A stretch of DNA of 64,000 nt from a virus. Numbering within the stretch: position 1 is the stretch's first letter; every line of letters starts with the position of its first letter. Shown here one piece after another: positions 1-7,252 of this stretch. Below the pieces are notes generated by a model. The model did not search any database. It worked only from the letters and a program-made list of their open reading frames with translations, and was not told where the DNA came from. The position numbers and the translations under genes are program-made. Where the stretch lies: positions 1 through 64,000 of the IMG/VR virus record IMGVR_UViG_3300017782_004332. The stretch is one strand, 5' to 3'.

Positions 1-8
1 ACCTATGG

Positions 9-947
9 ATGGCTGTAGGTTTCCTATTCGCAGGTTACGCAGTTATCGCAAATGATTCAGTTCAAACATTGGGCACTTGGATCGCATCAAACAACGACAA
101 ATTCAATTGGAAAGTTATGTGGGGAGCGGCTTCGGCTGTTCTACTTTATACACTCTGGTATGGTTGGTACACTAACGGTGGAGACATCAGTTACGGACGA
201 CTAAACAAAATACCGTTCCAAGAGATACAATGGTACCATGCTATGGCACCAGGACTATTATTAATACTTACAAGGATAGGAGTACCAGTTAGTACTTCTT
301 TTTTAGTATTAAGTGCATTCGCTAGTACATTTGTGCTAGAGAAGATGCTTGTTAAAAGCATGATGGGTTATGCTGTCGCGGCTGTGGCGGCGTATGTTAT
401 TTGGATAGGTGTAACTAAAATCCTAAACGAAGCAAACCCTGTCAAAGAAGAACATAAACGATGGTGGAGAATAGGACAGTGGGTAACCACAGGCTTCCTA
501 TGGTTCACTTGGTTAAGCCACGACATGGCAAACATTGCCGTGTTCCTACCTAGAGAGATACCTTGGGATCTAATGGTTATGATTTCACTTGTGTTTATTA
601 TAGGCTTAGGCTTTATGTTTAGAGAAGGTGGAGGTAAGATACAAAATATTATTATTGAAAAGCACAACACAAGATATGTTCGTAGTGCTACAATAATTGA
701 TGCGGTATACTTTCTTATACTATTGTTCTTTAAAGAACTAAACGATATTCCAATGTCAACAACCTGGGTATTCGTAGGATTACTTTGTGGACGAGAACTT
801 GCTGTGGCAACAATGACAGGCAAGGAAAAGTTTAAAACAGTGTTTCCGTTGATTACCAAAGACTTCATCAAGATGATGATAGGACTAGGTGCTTCAGTAG
901 GCGTAGTGTTAATGATACATTATGTTATTGTACCTAACGGATACTAG
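9..947 (+). CDS. PiT-family-like (phosphate) transporter, possibly 5'-truncated
   Basis: About eight hydrophobic segments make this an integral inner-membrane protein. Two internally related halves carry the signatures of the PiT/PHO4 family: AND (I-AND-SVQTLGT) near the N-terminus and a degenerate SHDMAN in the second half, where the family has GANDVAN; a GVPVST segment follows the first half as in PiT proteins. The inferred role is inorganic phosphate uptake, sensible for a phage replicating in phosphate-poor seawater. The reading frame is open to the window edge, and PiT proteins have residues before the first AND motif, so the true start may lie upstream. Substrate is inferred, not shown; the second AND motif is degenerate. 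Confidence 0.6.
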   Translation: MAVGFLFAGYAVIANDSVQTLGTWIASNNDKFNWKVMWGAASAVLLYTLWYGWYTNGGDISYGRLNKIPFQEIQWYHAMAPGLLLILTRIGVPVSTSFLVLSAFASTFVLEKMLVKSMMGYAVAAVAAYVIWIGVTKILNEANPVKEEHKRWWRIGQWVTTGFLWFTWLSHDMANIAVFLPREIPWDLMVMISLVFIIGLGFMFREGGGKIQNIIIEKHNTRYVRSATIIDAVYFLILLFFKELNDIPMSTTWVFVGLLCGRELAVATMTGKEKFKTVFPLITKDFIKMMIGLGASVGVVLMIHYVIVPNGY

Positions 948-963
948 AACTACAAGTCATAAA

Positions 964-994
964 AATAGGGTGCCTTAAGCACCCTATTCTTTTC
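964..994. terminator. Bidirectional terminator between convergent genes
   Basis: A perfect 10-bp stem (AATAGGGTGC / GCACCCTATT) with loop CTTAA is flanked by T-rich sequence on the + strand and by a run of T on the - strand. It lies between the convergent transporter and DUF1353 genes. Confidence 0.85.
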
Positions 995-1002
995 TTTAAT
1001 CT

Positions 1003-1488
1003 TTAAATGTTATCTTCTGTAGGTACTATTGATCCATTACCAAATAAATCAACAGCCTTCCAAGCAGAATACTTCTTCCACTTAGGTACTGAAGGCTCAG
1101 CATCATTCATGGCTAATAAAAATACTTTATCAGAAGCAACTTTGGCTTTTTTAATTAACTCTGCATCTTCCTTGTCCTTCATGTTCCAACGATATTGTCT
1201 AATACCTTTGTATAGTAGGTCGTGGATGATAGCCGCTCTTGCTACATCAAATGGTGCTATTGCCCACCACATTGCTCTTGGTACTGATGCTAAATCAGTA
1301 ACAAATCCCTTTGGTACTGTAATAGTTTCTGTTTTGTTAGTTTCTCTTTTTACTTTAATACCAACACCTTTAAGTGCATCGATTTCATCTACAGTTAGAT
1401 CCTGTGTAGTATATGACAGATCTCTACCCAATACCCATTTACGTGGGGGGTTAAACTCTGCCATGATCTTATTATTAAATGTTCCCAT
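1003..1488 (-). CDS. DUF1353 family protein
   Basis: This 161-residue protein has the DUF1353 pattern: a beta-rich N-terminal part, then GFVTDLASVPR (residues about 62-72), then a helix with HDLLY (about 90-94) and a downstream acidic/basic helix. DUF1353 proteins are common in tailed phages and their function is not settled; a virion-assembly or lysis-associated role has been suggested. The start has an AAGGA ribosome site on the minus strand. It is alone on the minus strand and shares a terminator with the convergent transporter gene. Confidence 0.7.
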   Translation of the reverse strand: MGTFNNKIMAEFNPPRKWVLGRDLSYTTQDLTVDEIDALKGVGIKVKRETNKTETITVPKGFVTDLASVPRAMWWAIAPFDVARAAIIHDLLYKGIRQYRWNMKDKEDAELIKKAKVASDKVFLLAMNDAEPSVPKWKKYSAWKAVDLFGNGSIVPTEDNI

Positions 1489-1567
1489 AATCCTTTTCCC
1501 TCTTGTTAGTAAACCTTTTGTATGAATATTTATTTGTAATTACCATAAATATTGTTAGGAGAGCATA

Positions 1568-1828
1568 ATGAAACGCACTACAAAAAGCATATTACAAGAA
1601 CTAAACGACATGAAGGCTGAACCATTGGTAGAAAACGTGGTTGACAGCCGGGCAGTACATGTTATAGAATCTGCTATAAATGTAATGAAAATGATACGTG
1701 AGAATTTTGATAGTGATACTGCTTCGGATTTAGAAAAACGTTTTATCAATAGCATCAAAAGTGCTGATCCTCAAAAGTTTGCACGTGGAATAAAAAACTA
1801 TAAAAAAGGCAAATATAATGCTGATTGA
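1568..1828 (+). CDS. Small hypothetical protein, possible head/core protein
   Basis: 86 residues, mostly helical by composition, with a lysine-rich end. No family recognised. It has a GGAGAG ribosome site, a TAAATA box about 20 nt upstream of the start, and overlaps the next gene by 11 nt, so the two are co-transcribed. The N-terminus contains ILQEL, broadly like the short capsid-targeting leaders of neighbouring genes. Function unknown. Confidence 0.7.
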   Translation: MKRTTKSILQELNDMKAEPLVENVVDSRAVHVIESAINVMKMIRENFDSDTASDLEKRFINSIKSADPQKFARGIKNYKKGKYNAD

Positions 1829-3056
1829 AGAATTTAATAAGATACAAGAATCTGCCGAAGGCAAAAATACACATATGGAACACGTTGAAGAAGAAATTCT
1901 TAATCGTGGTAAAGAAGGAGCCGAATATGCAATCAAGCAAATGATGATGTTTGCTGATATGCTTAAAGGACGCTCAAACAAAAAATTAAAAATTAGCGTA
2001 AAATGGGACGGTGCTCCCGCAATCATTGCAGGTATTGATCCAGAGAGTGGTAAGTTTTTTGTTGGTACTAAAGGAGTGTTTAATGCTACACCATTGCTAG
2101 GAACTAGTCATGATGAAATTGATAGATTATATGGAAAGTCTGGTGCATTACCCAAATTACATTTAGCATTTGAACATTTAGCCAAAATAGGTATGACAGG
2201 AGTTTTACAAGGTGACTTCTTATTTGACCAAGGAACATTACGTGAAGAAACAATCGATAGTCAAGAGATGCATACTTTTAAACCTCAACTTATCACATAT
2301 GCTGTTCCAGTTGATAGTGATGTTGGAAAGCGTATTGCAAAAGCAAAAATAGGTATAGTATTTCATACAAGATATACAGGCGAAACTTTAGCAACATCAA
2401 AAGCAGAATATGGCATTGAAGTAACAGATTTAAAAAGGCACCCTGATGTATTTTTCGATGATGCGTTGTTTAAAGATTTAACAGGCAGTGTGTTGATGAC
2501 TCGAGATGAAACAGCACAAGCGAAACAAGATTTGGCTGATGCAATGGCCGCTTATAAAGCAGTGCCACTTGTAGTATGGCAAGCAATGGAACAAAATGCA
2601 GAATTTGTTCCAGCATTTAAGATATGGATTAACACAAATATTAGACAAGGCAAACTAGCAGGTGACCCTGGAGAATTTTTGAACGGATTCATTGATTGGT
2701 ACAAACAAAGAATAGAGGCCGAAATAGCAAAACTTAAAAATCAAGATCCTGAAAAACCAGCAGTTAAGAATAGAATGCAAAAAATTAATAACAACTTAAA
2801 CTTTATTAATTCAAACAGAAAAGGCCTATCAAGTATTATTGTATTCATGAATGAGATTACTAATCTAAAAATGCTATTCATCAAAAAGTTAAACAACATT
2901 GAAAGCATAGCACATTTTTACAAAACAACAGATGGCTACGAAGCAGGTTCTCCGGAAGGCTATGTAGCCATCGATCACTTAGGTGGTGCAGTTAAGATAG
3001 TTGACAGATTAGATTTTTCACGCAGAAACTTTACTACTCCTAAGGACTTTAGTTAA
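1818..3056 (+). CDS. Phage protein with a KWDG nucleotidyltransferase/ligase-like motif
   Basis: 412 residues. The sequence K62-W-D-G65 followed by AP matches motif I (KxDG) of covalent nucleotidyltransferases such as polynucleotide ligases, where the lysine is adenylylated; a downstream VLQGDFLF segment (about residue 136) resembles motif III (hydrophobic-x-GE/D-L-F). The remaining ligase motifs are not obvious, so this is a suggestion only. Related uncharacterised proteins occur in T4-like marine phages. The N-terminus (MLIEEFNKIQE) fits the capsid-targeting-like pattern of neighbours, which would place the protein inside the head. It overlaps its neighbours on both sides. Confidence 0.55.
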   Translation: MLIEEFNKIQESAEGKNTHMEHVEEEILNRGKEGAEYAIKQMMMFADMLKGRSNKKLKISVKWDGAPAIIAGIDPESGKFFVGTKGVFNATPLLGTSHDEIDRLYGKSGALPKLHLAFEHLAKIGMTGVLQGDFLFDQGTLREETIDSQEMHTFKPQLITYAVPVDSDVGKRIAKAKIGIVFHTRYTGETLATSKAEYGIEVTDLKRHPDVFFDDALFKDLTGSVLMTRDETAQAKQDLADAMAAYKAVPLVVWQAMEQNAEFVPAFKIWINTNIRQGKLAGDPGEFLNGFIDWYKQRIEAEIAKLKNQDPEKPAVKNRMQKINNNLNFINSNRKGLSSIIVFMNEITNLKMLFIKKLNNIESIAHFYKTTDGYEAGSPEGYVAIDHLGGAVKIVDRLDFSRRNFTTPKDFS

Positions 3057-3940
3057 TGAGTGAATTTAAATTTATCGATTTTGTTACTGAAGGAAAACTA
3101 GTACGTAACGACACAATGGAACGAATGTCATTTACTGATGTAAGTGATCTTGTTTTATTATACTTTCTTGCACTTCAAACAATGCGTTACTATCCTCAAT
3201 CAAGAAAATTTGTAACAAACTATGCAACTGATGTATTGAAATGGAATGATTGGTCGAGGCATAGGTATAGTGGCAATGACATGTACAATTTACTTACTAT
3301 CGTTGATGGTGATAAGAAGATAGTAGAAAAATTAAAAGATCCAAAGAGTGCATTAATAATGCGTGAACGAACTTATTTCCCTACACTAACTGCCAAACGT
3401 TTATTACGCGACATGGCAAGTGGAAAATTACCTAGCATCGGAGATGCTGGTGATATAATGAAAATTGATTCTTCACTTAAAAATGGAATTACAAGTTACA
3501 GTGTTCTAAGACGTAAGGTATCTAATTACATACGAATGAATAACTTAGAAAGAAAAGACACAGTAACACGTTTAGAAAATGCTCTTAAAGCAAGAGGTCG
3601 TAACAGTGATCTAGTTGACTACTATATTATGTTTATTATGAATTATGATCTCGAAAGTAACAGAGTAAAAGATACTGAACCAACAATTAGTATTCCAGAT
3701 CCAGTTGAAGCAGATGTTAAGGATATTAATATGCTAAGATTACTAGGAGTTCCAACTAAAGATTTACCTTTCGCATACAAGGCATTGAGTATTGTAAGTA
3801 GAGGTCAAGCGTTACCTCCTCGGTTCTCACAAGCGTATAAACCTATTATGCAAATAATAGATGACATAGTTAAGGCAGGTCCTGGGTATGTAAATCTATT
3901 AAAACAAGTACATAATAAAGCAAAAAAGGCTAAAAGATAG
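3056..3940 (+). CDS. Conserved-type hypothetical protein, possible internal head protein
   Basis: 294 residues, soluble, basic and helical. Starts at a TAATG overlap with the preceding gene, so translation is coupled. The N-terminus (FKFIDFVTEG) resembles the T4 internal-protein leader MKTYQEFIAE in spacing of aromatic, hydrophobic and final E residues. No domain recognised. Followed by a late-promoter-like box that starts the next unit. Confidence 0.6.
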   Translation: MSEFKFIDFVTEGKLVRNDTMERMSFTDVSDLVLLYFLALQTMRYYPQSRKFVTNYATDVLKWNDWSRHRYSGNDMYNLLTIVDGDKKIVEKLKDPKSALIMRERTYFPTLTAKRLLRDMASGKLPSIGDAGDIMKIDSSLKNGITSYSVLRRKVSNYIRMNNLERKDTVTRLENALKARGRNSDLVDYYIMFIMNYDLESNRVKDTEPTISIPDPVEADVKDINMLRLLGVPTKDLPFAYKALSIVSRGQALPPRFSQAYKPIMQIIDDIVKAGPGYVNLLKQVHNKAKKAKR

Positions 3941-3967
3941 CCATTTCTCCTAATTTTTCCAAACTTG

Positions 3968-3976
3968 ACTAAATAA
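3968..3976 (+). promoter_or_regulatory. Late-promoter-like box (CTAAATAAT)
   Basis: CTAAATAAT about 65 nt upstream of the 110-aa gene. The same GACTAAATAAT sequence recurs at 4444, upstream of the next gene. It resembles the T4 late promoter TATAAATA. Confidence 0.5.
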
Positions 3977-3981
3977 TATTA

Positions 3982-4006
3982 CGTTGCCCACGGAGCGTGG
4001 GAAACG
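3982..4006 (+). promoter_or_regulatory. Strong 5'-leader hairpin
   Basis: Perfect CCCACG-GAG-CGTGGG stem-loop, extendable through a mismatch by GTT/AAC. It lies between a TAAATA box and the start of the 110-aa gene, so it would form near the 5' end of that mRNA, perhaps for stability. Confidence 0.55.
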
Positions 4007-4040
4007 CCATTTAAGAGACTAAAACTAAAGGAGAAATAAA

Positions 4041-4373
4041 ATGGCTGGAATAACAAAAGTAAATCAAGACGGACGCGATCATGGCGTTCAATACTCAACA
4101 GCACAAATCACAGCAGTTGAAATCGATGCAATCGTATCATTAGCGGCAAAAGACGGCGTTGATGGAGCAGTTGCTCAAATCGTTGGTGAGTTTTCACCAC
4201 TTATGTACAAATCAACAGGTACAGCAGGTAAAATTTTTGCTGTAATTGATGGACATGGTCAAACAGCGGCTTCAATGCAAGTACGCTTACAGAACATGGG
4301 TACTGTAGACGGTGTTGATCTTTCAAGTGCTACTGTTACTGCACGTGACTTAGACGCATTTGATGCATCATAA
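4041..4373 (+). CDS. Small hypothetical protein, probably highly expressed late/virion protein
   Basis: 110 residues, rich in A, V, D, G and T, no membrane segment. It is a monocistronic unit: late-promoter-like box, strong leader hairpin, AAAGGAG ribosome site, gene, then a strong terminator. That layout suggests high late expression, for instance a decoration or other abundant virion protein. No family recognised. Confidence 0.7.
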   Translation: MAGITKVNQDGRDHGVQYSTAQITAVEIDAIVSLAAKDGVDGAVAQIVGEFSPLMYKSTGTAGKIFAVIDGHGQTAASMQVRLQNMGTVDGVDLSSATVTARDLDAFDAS

Positions 4374-4408
4374 TAGTTAATACTATTACTACTATTAACA
4401 TAGTAGAG

Positions 4409-4441
4409 AAAAGGGCGGACTTTTTTGTTCGCCCTTTTTTT
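4409..4441 (+). terminator. Rho-independent terminator
   Basis: AAAAGGGCG pairs with CGCCCTTTT across a T-rich loop and is followed by a run of T. It ends the transcript of the 110-aa gene. Confidence 0.85.
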
Positions 4442-4443
4442 AT

Positions 4444-4508
4444 GACTAAATAATAATACAACGTTCAGGCGACATAGCCCGGAAGTAAGCAACTATGCTG
4501 AAGGAACG
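4444..4508 (+). promoter_or_regulatory. Late-promoter-like box plus long structured leader
   Basis: GACTAAATAAT is followed by a long stem: TTCAG (4464-4468) pairs with CTGAA (4498-4502), and CATAG (4473-4477) with CTATG (4493-4497); CGTT/AACG extends the base. Same architecture as the leader of the preceding gene but a different sequence. Confidence 0.5.
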
Positions 4509-4534
4509 CACTTAACTGTAAAAAGGAGAGTGTA

Positions 4535-4726
4535 ATGAACAGATACGATTACCTACTTAAATCATACCGTGAGCAGAAAATGAGAGAACGCAAGGATAAA
4601 ATCCTTATGAAATCTCGTAGTGAAGTAAACGTGTATGGAAATGGTACATCTGGATATACTGTTACTGCTGGACCAAATTCTGGTAAAGTTTTGAAACATA
4701 TATCGATTAACCATGATAACAAGTAA
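4535..4726 (+). CDS. Small hypothetical basic protein
   Basis: 63 residues, basic N-terminal half (repeated R/K and E), G/S/T-rich C-terminal half. Has a strong AAAGGAGAG ribosome site and its own terminator. It is the second of two tandem late-type monocistronic units with structured leaders. No family recognised. Confidence 0.7.
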   Translation: MNRYDYLLKSYREQKMRERKDKILMKSRSEVNVYGNGTSGYTVTAGPNSGKVLKHISINHDNK

Positions 4727-4739
4727 TAGAAAGTTTAAT

Positions 4740-4768
4740 ATAGGCGGCCTTTGTGTCGCCTATTTTTA
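4740..4768 (+). terminator. Rho-independent terminator
   Basis: ATAGGCG / CGCCTAT stem of 7 bp with a 10-nt loop followed by TTTTT. Confidence 0.8.
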
Positions 4769-4790
4769 TAATTGCACTTTACATACTCCA

Positions 4791-4796
4791 TAAATA
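4791..4796 (+). promoter_or_regulatory. TAAATA late-promoter-like box, 5 nt before ATG
   Basis: TAAATA, 5 nt, ATG at 4802. No ribosome site lies between. Spacing predicts a transcript that starts at or near the start codon. Confidence 0.6.
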
Positions 4797-4801
4797 TAAT
4801 C

Positions 4802-5212
4802 ATGCAGATCACTATAAAAACATTAATAGATATAACCAAAACAGGAGTACGTAGACACGATTCTAAGGATCCTGTTAAGTTGTCACAACAGGCTAATTTT
4901 AATACATTGCAACAAATTATTAATCTTAGAGGTTTGATTGAAGCGAATGCAGACCCAAGTATTGAAACAACTAAACTTAATGGAGAGTTTGGTAGCAAGT
5001 TTAAAGGCGAACATAAAGTTTGGACATACGATTTTACTATTGATAGAGACGAAGTATATAATGACGGTGCCGACGAGTTAGGCTTGTTAAAGGAAGATTT
5101 CGATGGAATACCTGTAGTAGGTGCTCTTACTGAAACTATTAGTAAACCTAGTGTTTTTAACGTAAACGGTAACACCGATAAAAATATTTTAATCCAAGTA
5201 AGTGATAAATAA
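4802..5212 (+). CDS. Hypothetical protein, probably leaderless late gene
   Basis: 136 residues from the ATG at 4802. An upstream in-frame ATG at 4772 would add ten residues but would start before the TAAATA box, so 4802 is preferred. The protein is soluble and acidic with DFTIDRDEVY in the middle; no family recognised. Related small proteins of unknown function occur in T4-like marine phages. No Shine-Dalgarno sequence is visible. Confidence 0.65.
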   Translation: MQITIKTLIDITKTGVRRHDSKDPVKLSQQANFNTLQQIINLRGLIEANADPSIETTKLNGEFGSKFKGEHKVWTYDFTIDRDEVYNDGADELGLLKEDFDGIPVVGALTETISKPSVFNVNGNTDKNILIQVSDK

Positions 5213-5259
5213 CTTTATAGGCACACTATAATAAAACATCTAACAAGGCAAAAATTAGG

Positions 5260-5295
5260 CTCCTGTTAACAATATACCCTGAGCGGGTTTAGGAG
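5260..5295 (+). promoter_or_regulatory. Leader hairpin that could mask the ribosome site
   Basis: CTCCT (5260-5264) can pair with AGGAG (5291-5295), the ribosome site of the next gene; ACCC (5276-5279) pairs with GGGT (5285-5288) inside it. The outer helix would hide the ribosome site. Confidence 0.35.
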
Positions 5296-5303
5296 AATAT
5301 AAG

Positions 5304-5540
5304 ATGGCTAGTGCCACAGACTTAGAAAAAGAAAATTTAGAAGCACATGTTGATCTATGCCAACAGCGATATGATCAACTCGAGAGACGACTCGGCAATG
5401 TGGAAGAAAAAATGGAATCCATTCACAATGATATGGGCAAGTCACATGCATCACTCGTTAAAGTTATCATAGGAACATCAGGAACAATCGTTGCCGGCCT
5501 ACTTTCTACAATCGTAGTAATACTCATTAACCTTTCTTAA
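5304..5540 (+). CDS. Small coiled-coil membrane protein
   Basis: 78 residues: a charged helical N-terminal part (about 5-50) with heptad-like spacing, then one membrane helix (about 52-76). This architecture is seen in phage holin-like or spanin-like accessory proteins, but nothing specific identifies it. TAGGAG ribosome site; preceded by a possible SD-masking leader. Confidence 0.65.
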   Translation: MASATDLEKENLEAHVDLCQQRYDQLERRLGNVEEKMESIHNDMGKSHASLVKVIIGTSGTIVAGLLSTIVVILINLS

Positions 5541-5543
5541 AAC

Positions 5544-5549
5544 TAAATA
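5544..5549 (+). promoter_or_regulatory. TAAATA late-promoter-like box, 5 nt before ATG
   Basis: CTAAATA then CTAAC then ATG at 5555, without a ribosome site. Confidence 0.6.
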
Positions 5550-5554
5550 CTAAC

Positions 5555-5833
5555 ATGTTGTTAGTAGAATTATTTGATGATCTTAAAGAAAAGCAGATCT
5601 GGGGAAGAACTGGTAAAAAACTAGTTCGTAAGTATCGTTGCATGGGCGGTAAACGCCATGGCCGTATTGTATCTAATCCGGCACAATGCTTTGCTCCACC
5701 TAATATTCAACAAAAAATTAGAATGAAAATTACACGTAAGAAACTTGGTAAGCGTATGGCTATGAGAGCAAAACGTACCAAGCGTACGAATCCAGCAAGT
5801 AGAGCATTAAAGTTTTTGAATAAAAGAAAATGA
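5555..5833 (+). CDS. Basic putative internal head protein, paralogue A
   Basis: 92 residues, extremely basic (R/K-rich from residue 20 onwards). The N-terminus (MLLVELFDDLKE) is acidic/hydrophobic and resembles a cleavable capsid-targeting peptide. The central KYRCM-x-G-x-R-x-GRIV-x(5)-C-x-AP block is shared with the 112-aa gene at 5985. A packaged DNA-binding internal protein is the best inference. Probably leaderless late expression. Ends in an ATGA overlap with the next gene. Confidence 0.65.
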   Translation: MLLVELFDDLKEKQIWGRTGKKLVRKYRCMGGKRHGRIVSNPAQCFAPPNIQQKIRMKITRKKLGKRMAMRAKRTKRTNPASRALKFLNKRK

Positions 5834-5988
5834 AGATAGTAGAAGTTGTTGACATAAGATATAGTGCATTTGATAAACCAGGAAAACAATTTGTGATTGG
5901 TGATGTGTACGGTAAGAAGAATTTAAAAGTACCACATGCAAAATATGTTGACAAAACAAACAAGCAAAAGAAGTTTTTAAAGAAATGA
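5830..5988 (+). CDS. Small basic hypothetical protein between the paralogues
   Basis: 52 residues read from the ATG at 5830, which overlaps the preceding stop (ATGA) and whose stop overlaps the next start (ATGA). Both junctions are typical translational coupling, which supports a real gene. It starts MKIVEVVDI and ends with a lysine-rich tail (KQKKFLKK). No family recognised. Confidence 0.7.
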   Translation: MKIVEVVDIRYSAFDKPGKQFVIGDVYGKKNLKVPHAKYVDKTNKQKKFLKK

Positions 5989-6323
5989 AAATACAAGAAC
6001 TATTAGAAGCAGATACAATTTACAAGCGTGGCGGCGGCAAAGGTGGTACACACAAAGGCCGAGTTCAATCACGCAAGTTTCGTTGTATGAGTGGTCCCCG
6101 TAAAGGACGCATTGTTGCTAATATTAGTACTTGTCATGCACCCGTAAAAGTTGATGCTAAACAGAAGATGACAATTACTAGAGCAAGAGCACCTAAGAAG
6201 GCGGCATGGCATGCAAAAATGACTAAGAAAAGTAGTGCAGTATCAAGAACAGTAGCAGGACTTAATAAACAAAAAGGCGCTCACACTCCAAAACCAATTA
6301 AACGTGCAAAGAAGGCAAGATAA
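5985..6323 (+). CDS. Basic putative internal head protein, paralogue B
   Basis: 112 residues, very basic. N-terminus MKIQELLEAD fits a capsid-targeting leader ending in L-x-E, the T4 gp21-type cleavage signature (after the E of L/I-x-E). The KFRCM-x-G-x-R-x-GRIV-x(5)-C-x-AP block and a basic C-terminal half match the 92-aa paralogue at 5555, so the pair arose by duplication. Overlaps both neighbours. Confidence 0.65.
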   Translation: MKIQELLEADTIYKRGGGKGGTHKGRVQSRKFRCMSGPRKGRIVANISTCHAPVKVDAKQKMTITRARAPKKAAWHAKMTKKSSAVSRTVAGLNKQKGAHTPKPIKRAKKAR

Positions 6324-6721
6324 TGAGAATTAGTGAATTAGGAATACCGCTGGCAGTAAGTGCAAAATCGGCACTTAAAAACAAAACTCAATCTAGTACA
6401 AATAATTTAGCAACTGCTACACCAGATCCAAAGGATCAAACAAGTGCTCAAGGAACTGTAGGAACAATACCTGCAACACCTGATCCAAATGACAATACCA
6501 CAAACAAAACTCCACCAATCGGATCAAACACTTCGAACCAAAACACTGCAAAATTTATGCGTGGAACCGAAGTTGATGTACCAAATGCAGATAATCCAAA
6601 TGCACCAGAAAAATATATTGTAAAAGCAGTGCAAGGTGACGAAGTAGAATTAAAACCAAAAACGGCCAAACAAGGTTTGCCAAAAAGTATCAAATTTAGT
6701 AAAAAAGATCTTGCTCAATAG
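6323..6721 (+). CDS. Low-complexity putative internal head protein
   Basis: 132 residues. MRISELGIPL at the N-terminus fits the local leader pattern. The middle (about 30-75) is disordered, rich in T, N, P, D and Q with repeated TPDP motifs; the C-terminus (about 80-132) has a compact beta-like segment resembling a KOW/SH3-type fold (YIVKAVQGDEVELKP). Starts in a TAATG overlap with the basic paralogue. Confidence 0.55.
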   Translation: MRISELGIPLAVSAKSALKNKTQSSTNNLATATPDPKDQTSAQGTVGTIPATPDPNDNTTNKTPPIGSNTSNQNTAKFMRGTEVDVPNADNPNAPEKYIVKAVQGDEVELKPKTAKQGLPKSIKFSKKDLAQ

Positions 6722-6746
6722 CAAGTAGTTTGTTATAATAACTTAT

Positions 6747-7238
6747 ATGAAGCCTGACGTCAAAAAATTAATCGATACGTTTCAAGCGACTTTAGCATCT
6801 GTTAAATTAGATCTTAAAGCCAAAGGATTCGTGCTACCTCAATCTCATGAAGGAGGTATTAAATTCTTGCATGTGTATGTTAAGAAGAATGACAACGGAG
6901 CATACGATATAACCAATCTACATAATCCAAAGATTAGGTATTATAATAACGTATGTGTACATAAACTTGCTATGGCTATAGCAATTAGACTAGGATTAAA
7001 ACAAGAAATATCTAATATAACCAATATATTAGAATTAGACAATCGCTATTGTCATCACCTGCAAAATATACGGATATATAAGTATACAATCAAAAAAGCA
7101 CTTGAAGTGGAAGATAGTATAAAAGTTGATATAGTAACAAGTAGAATGGATCTACACTATGATGCCCTAATACCGCTCAAGGATGAGGTAAATACAATTC
7201 TAAACAGTGCTGAAAAATTGCTGTTTGACAATAAATAA
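6747..7238 (+). CDS. Hypothetical protein
   Basis: 163 residues, soluble, mixed alpha/beta. Contains several H, C and Y residues in the middle (HKLAMAIAIRLG, DNRYCHHLQN) but no motif I can assign. Lies between the internal-protein cluster and the acidic protein at 7253. No clear ribosome site; a TATAAT-like sequence lies just upstream. Confidence 0.6.
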   Translation: MKPDVKKLIDTFQATLASVKLDLKAKGFVLPQSHEGGIKFLHVYVKKNDNGAYDITNLHNPKIRYYNNVCVHKLAMAIAIRLGLKQEISNITNILELDNRYCHHLQNIRIYKYTIKKALEVEDSIKVDIVTSRMDLHYDALIPLKDEVNTILNSAEKLLFDNK

Positions 7239-7252
7239 AGCATATAGGGGAT

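Noticed and set aside
1007-1525. Long plus-strand reading frame opposite the DUF1353 gene
   Set aside because: It is the antisense shadow of a recognisable family protein and lacks a ribosome site; several similar shadows in the window were left out for the same reason.
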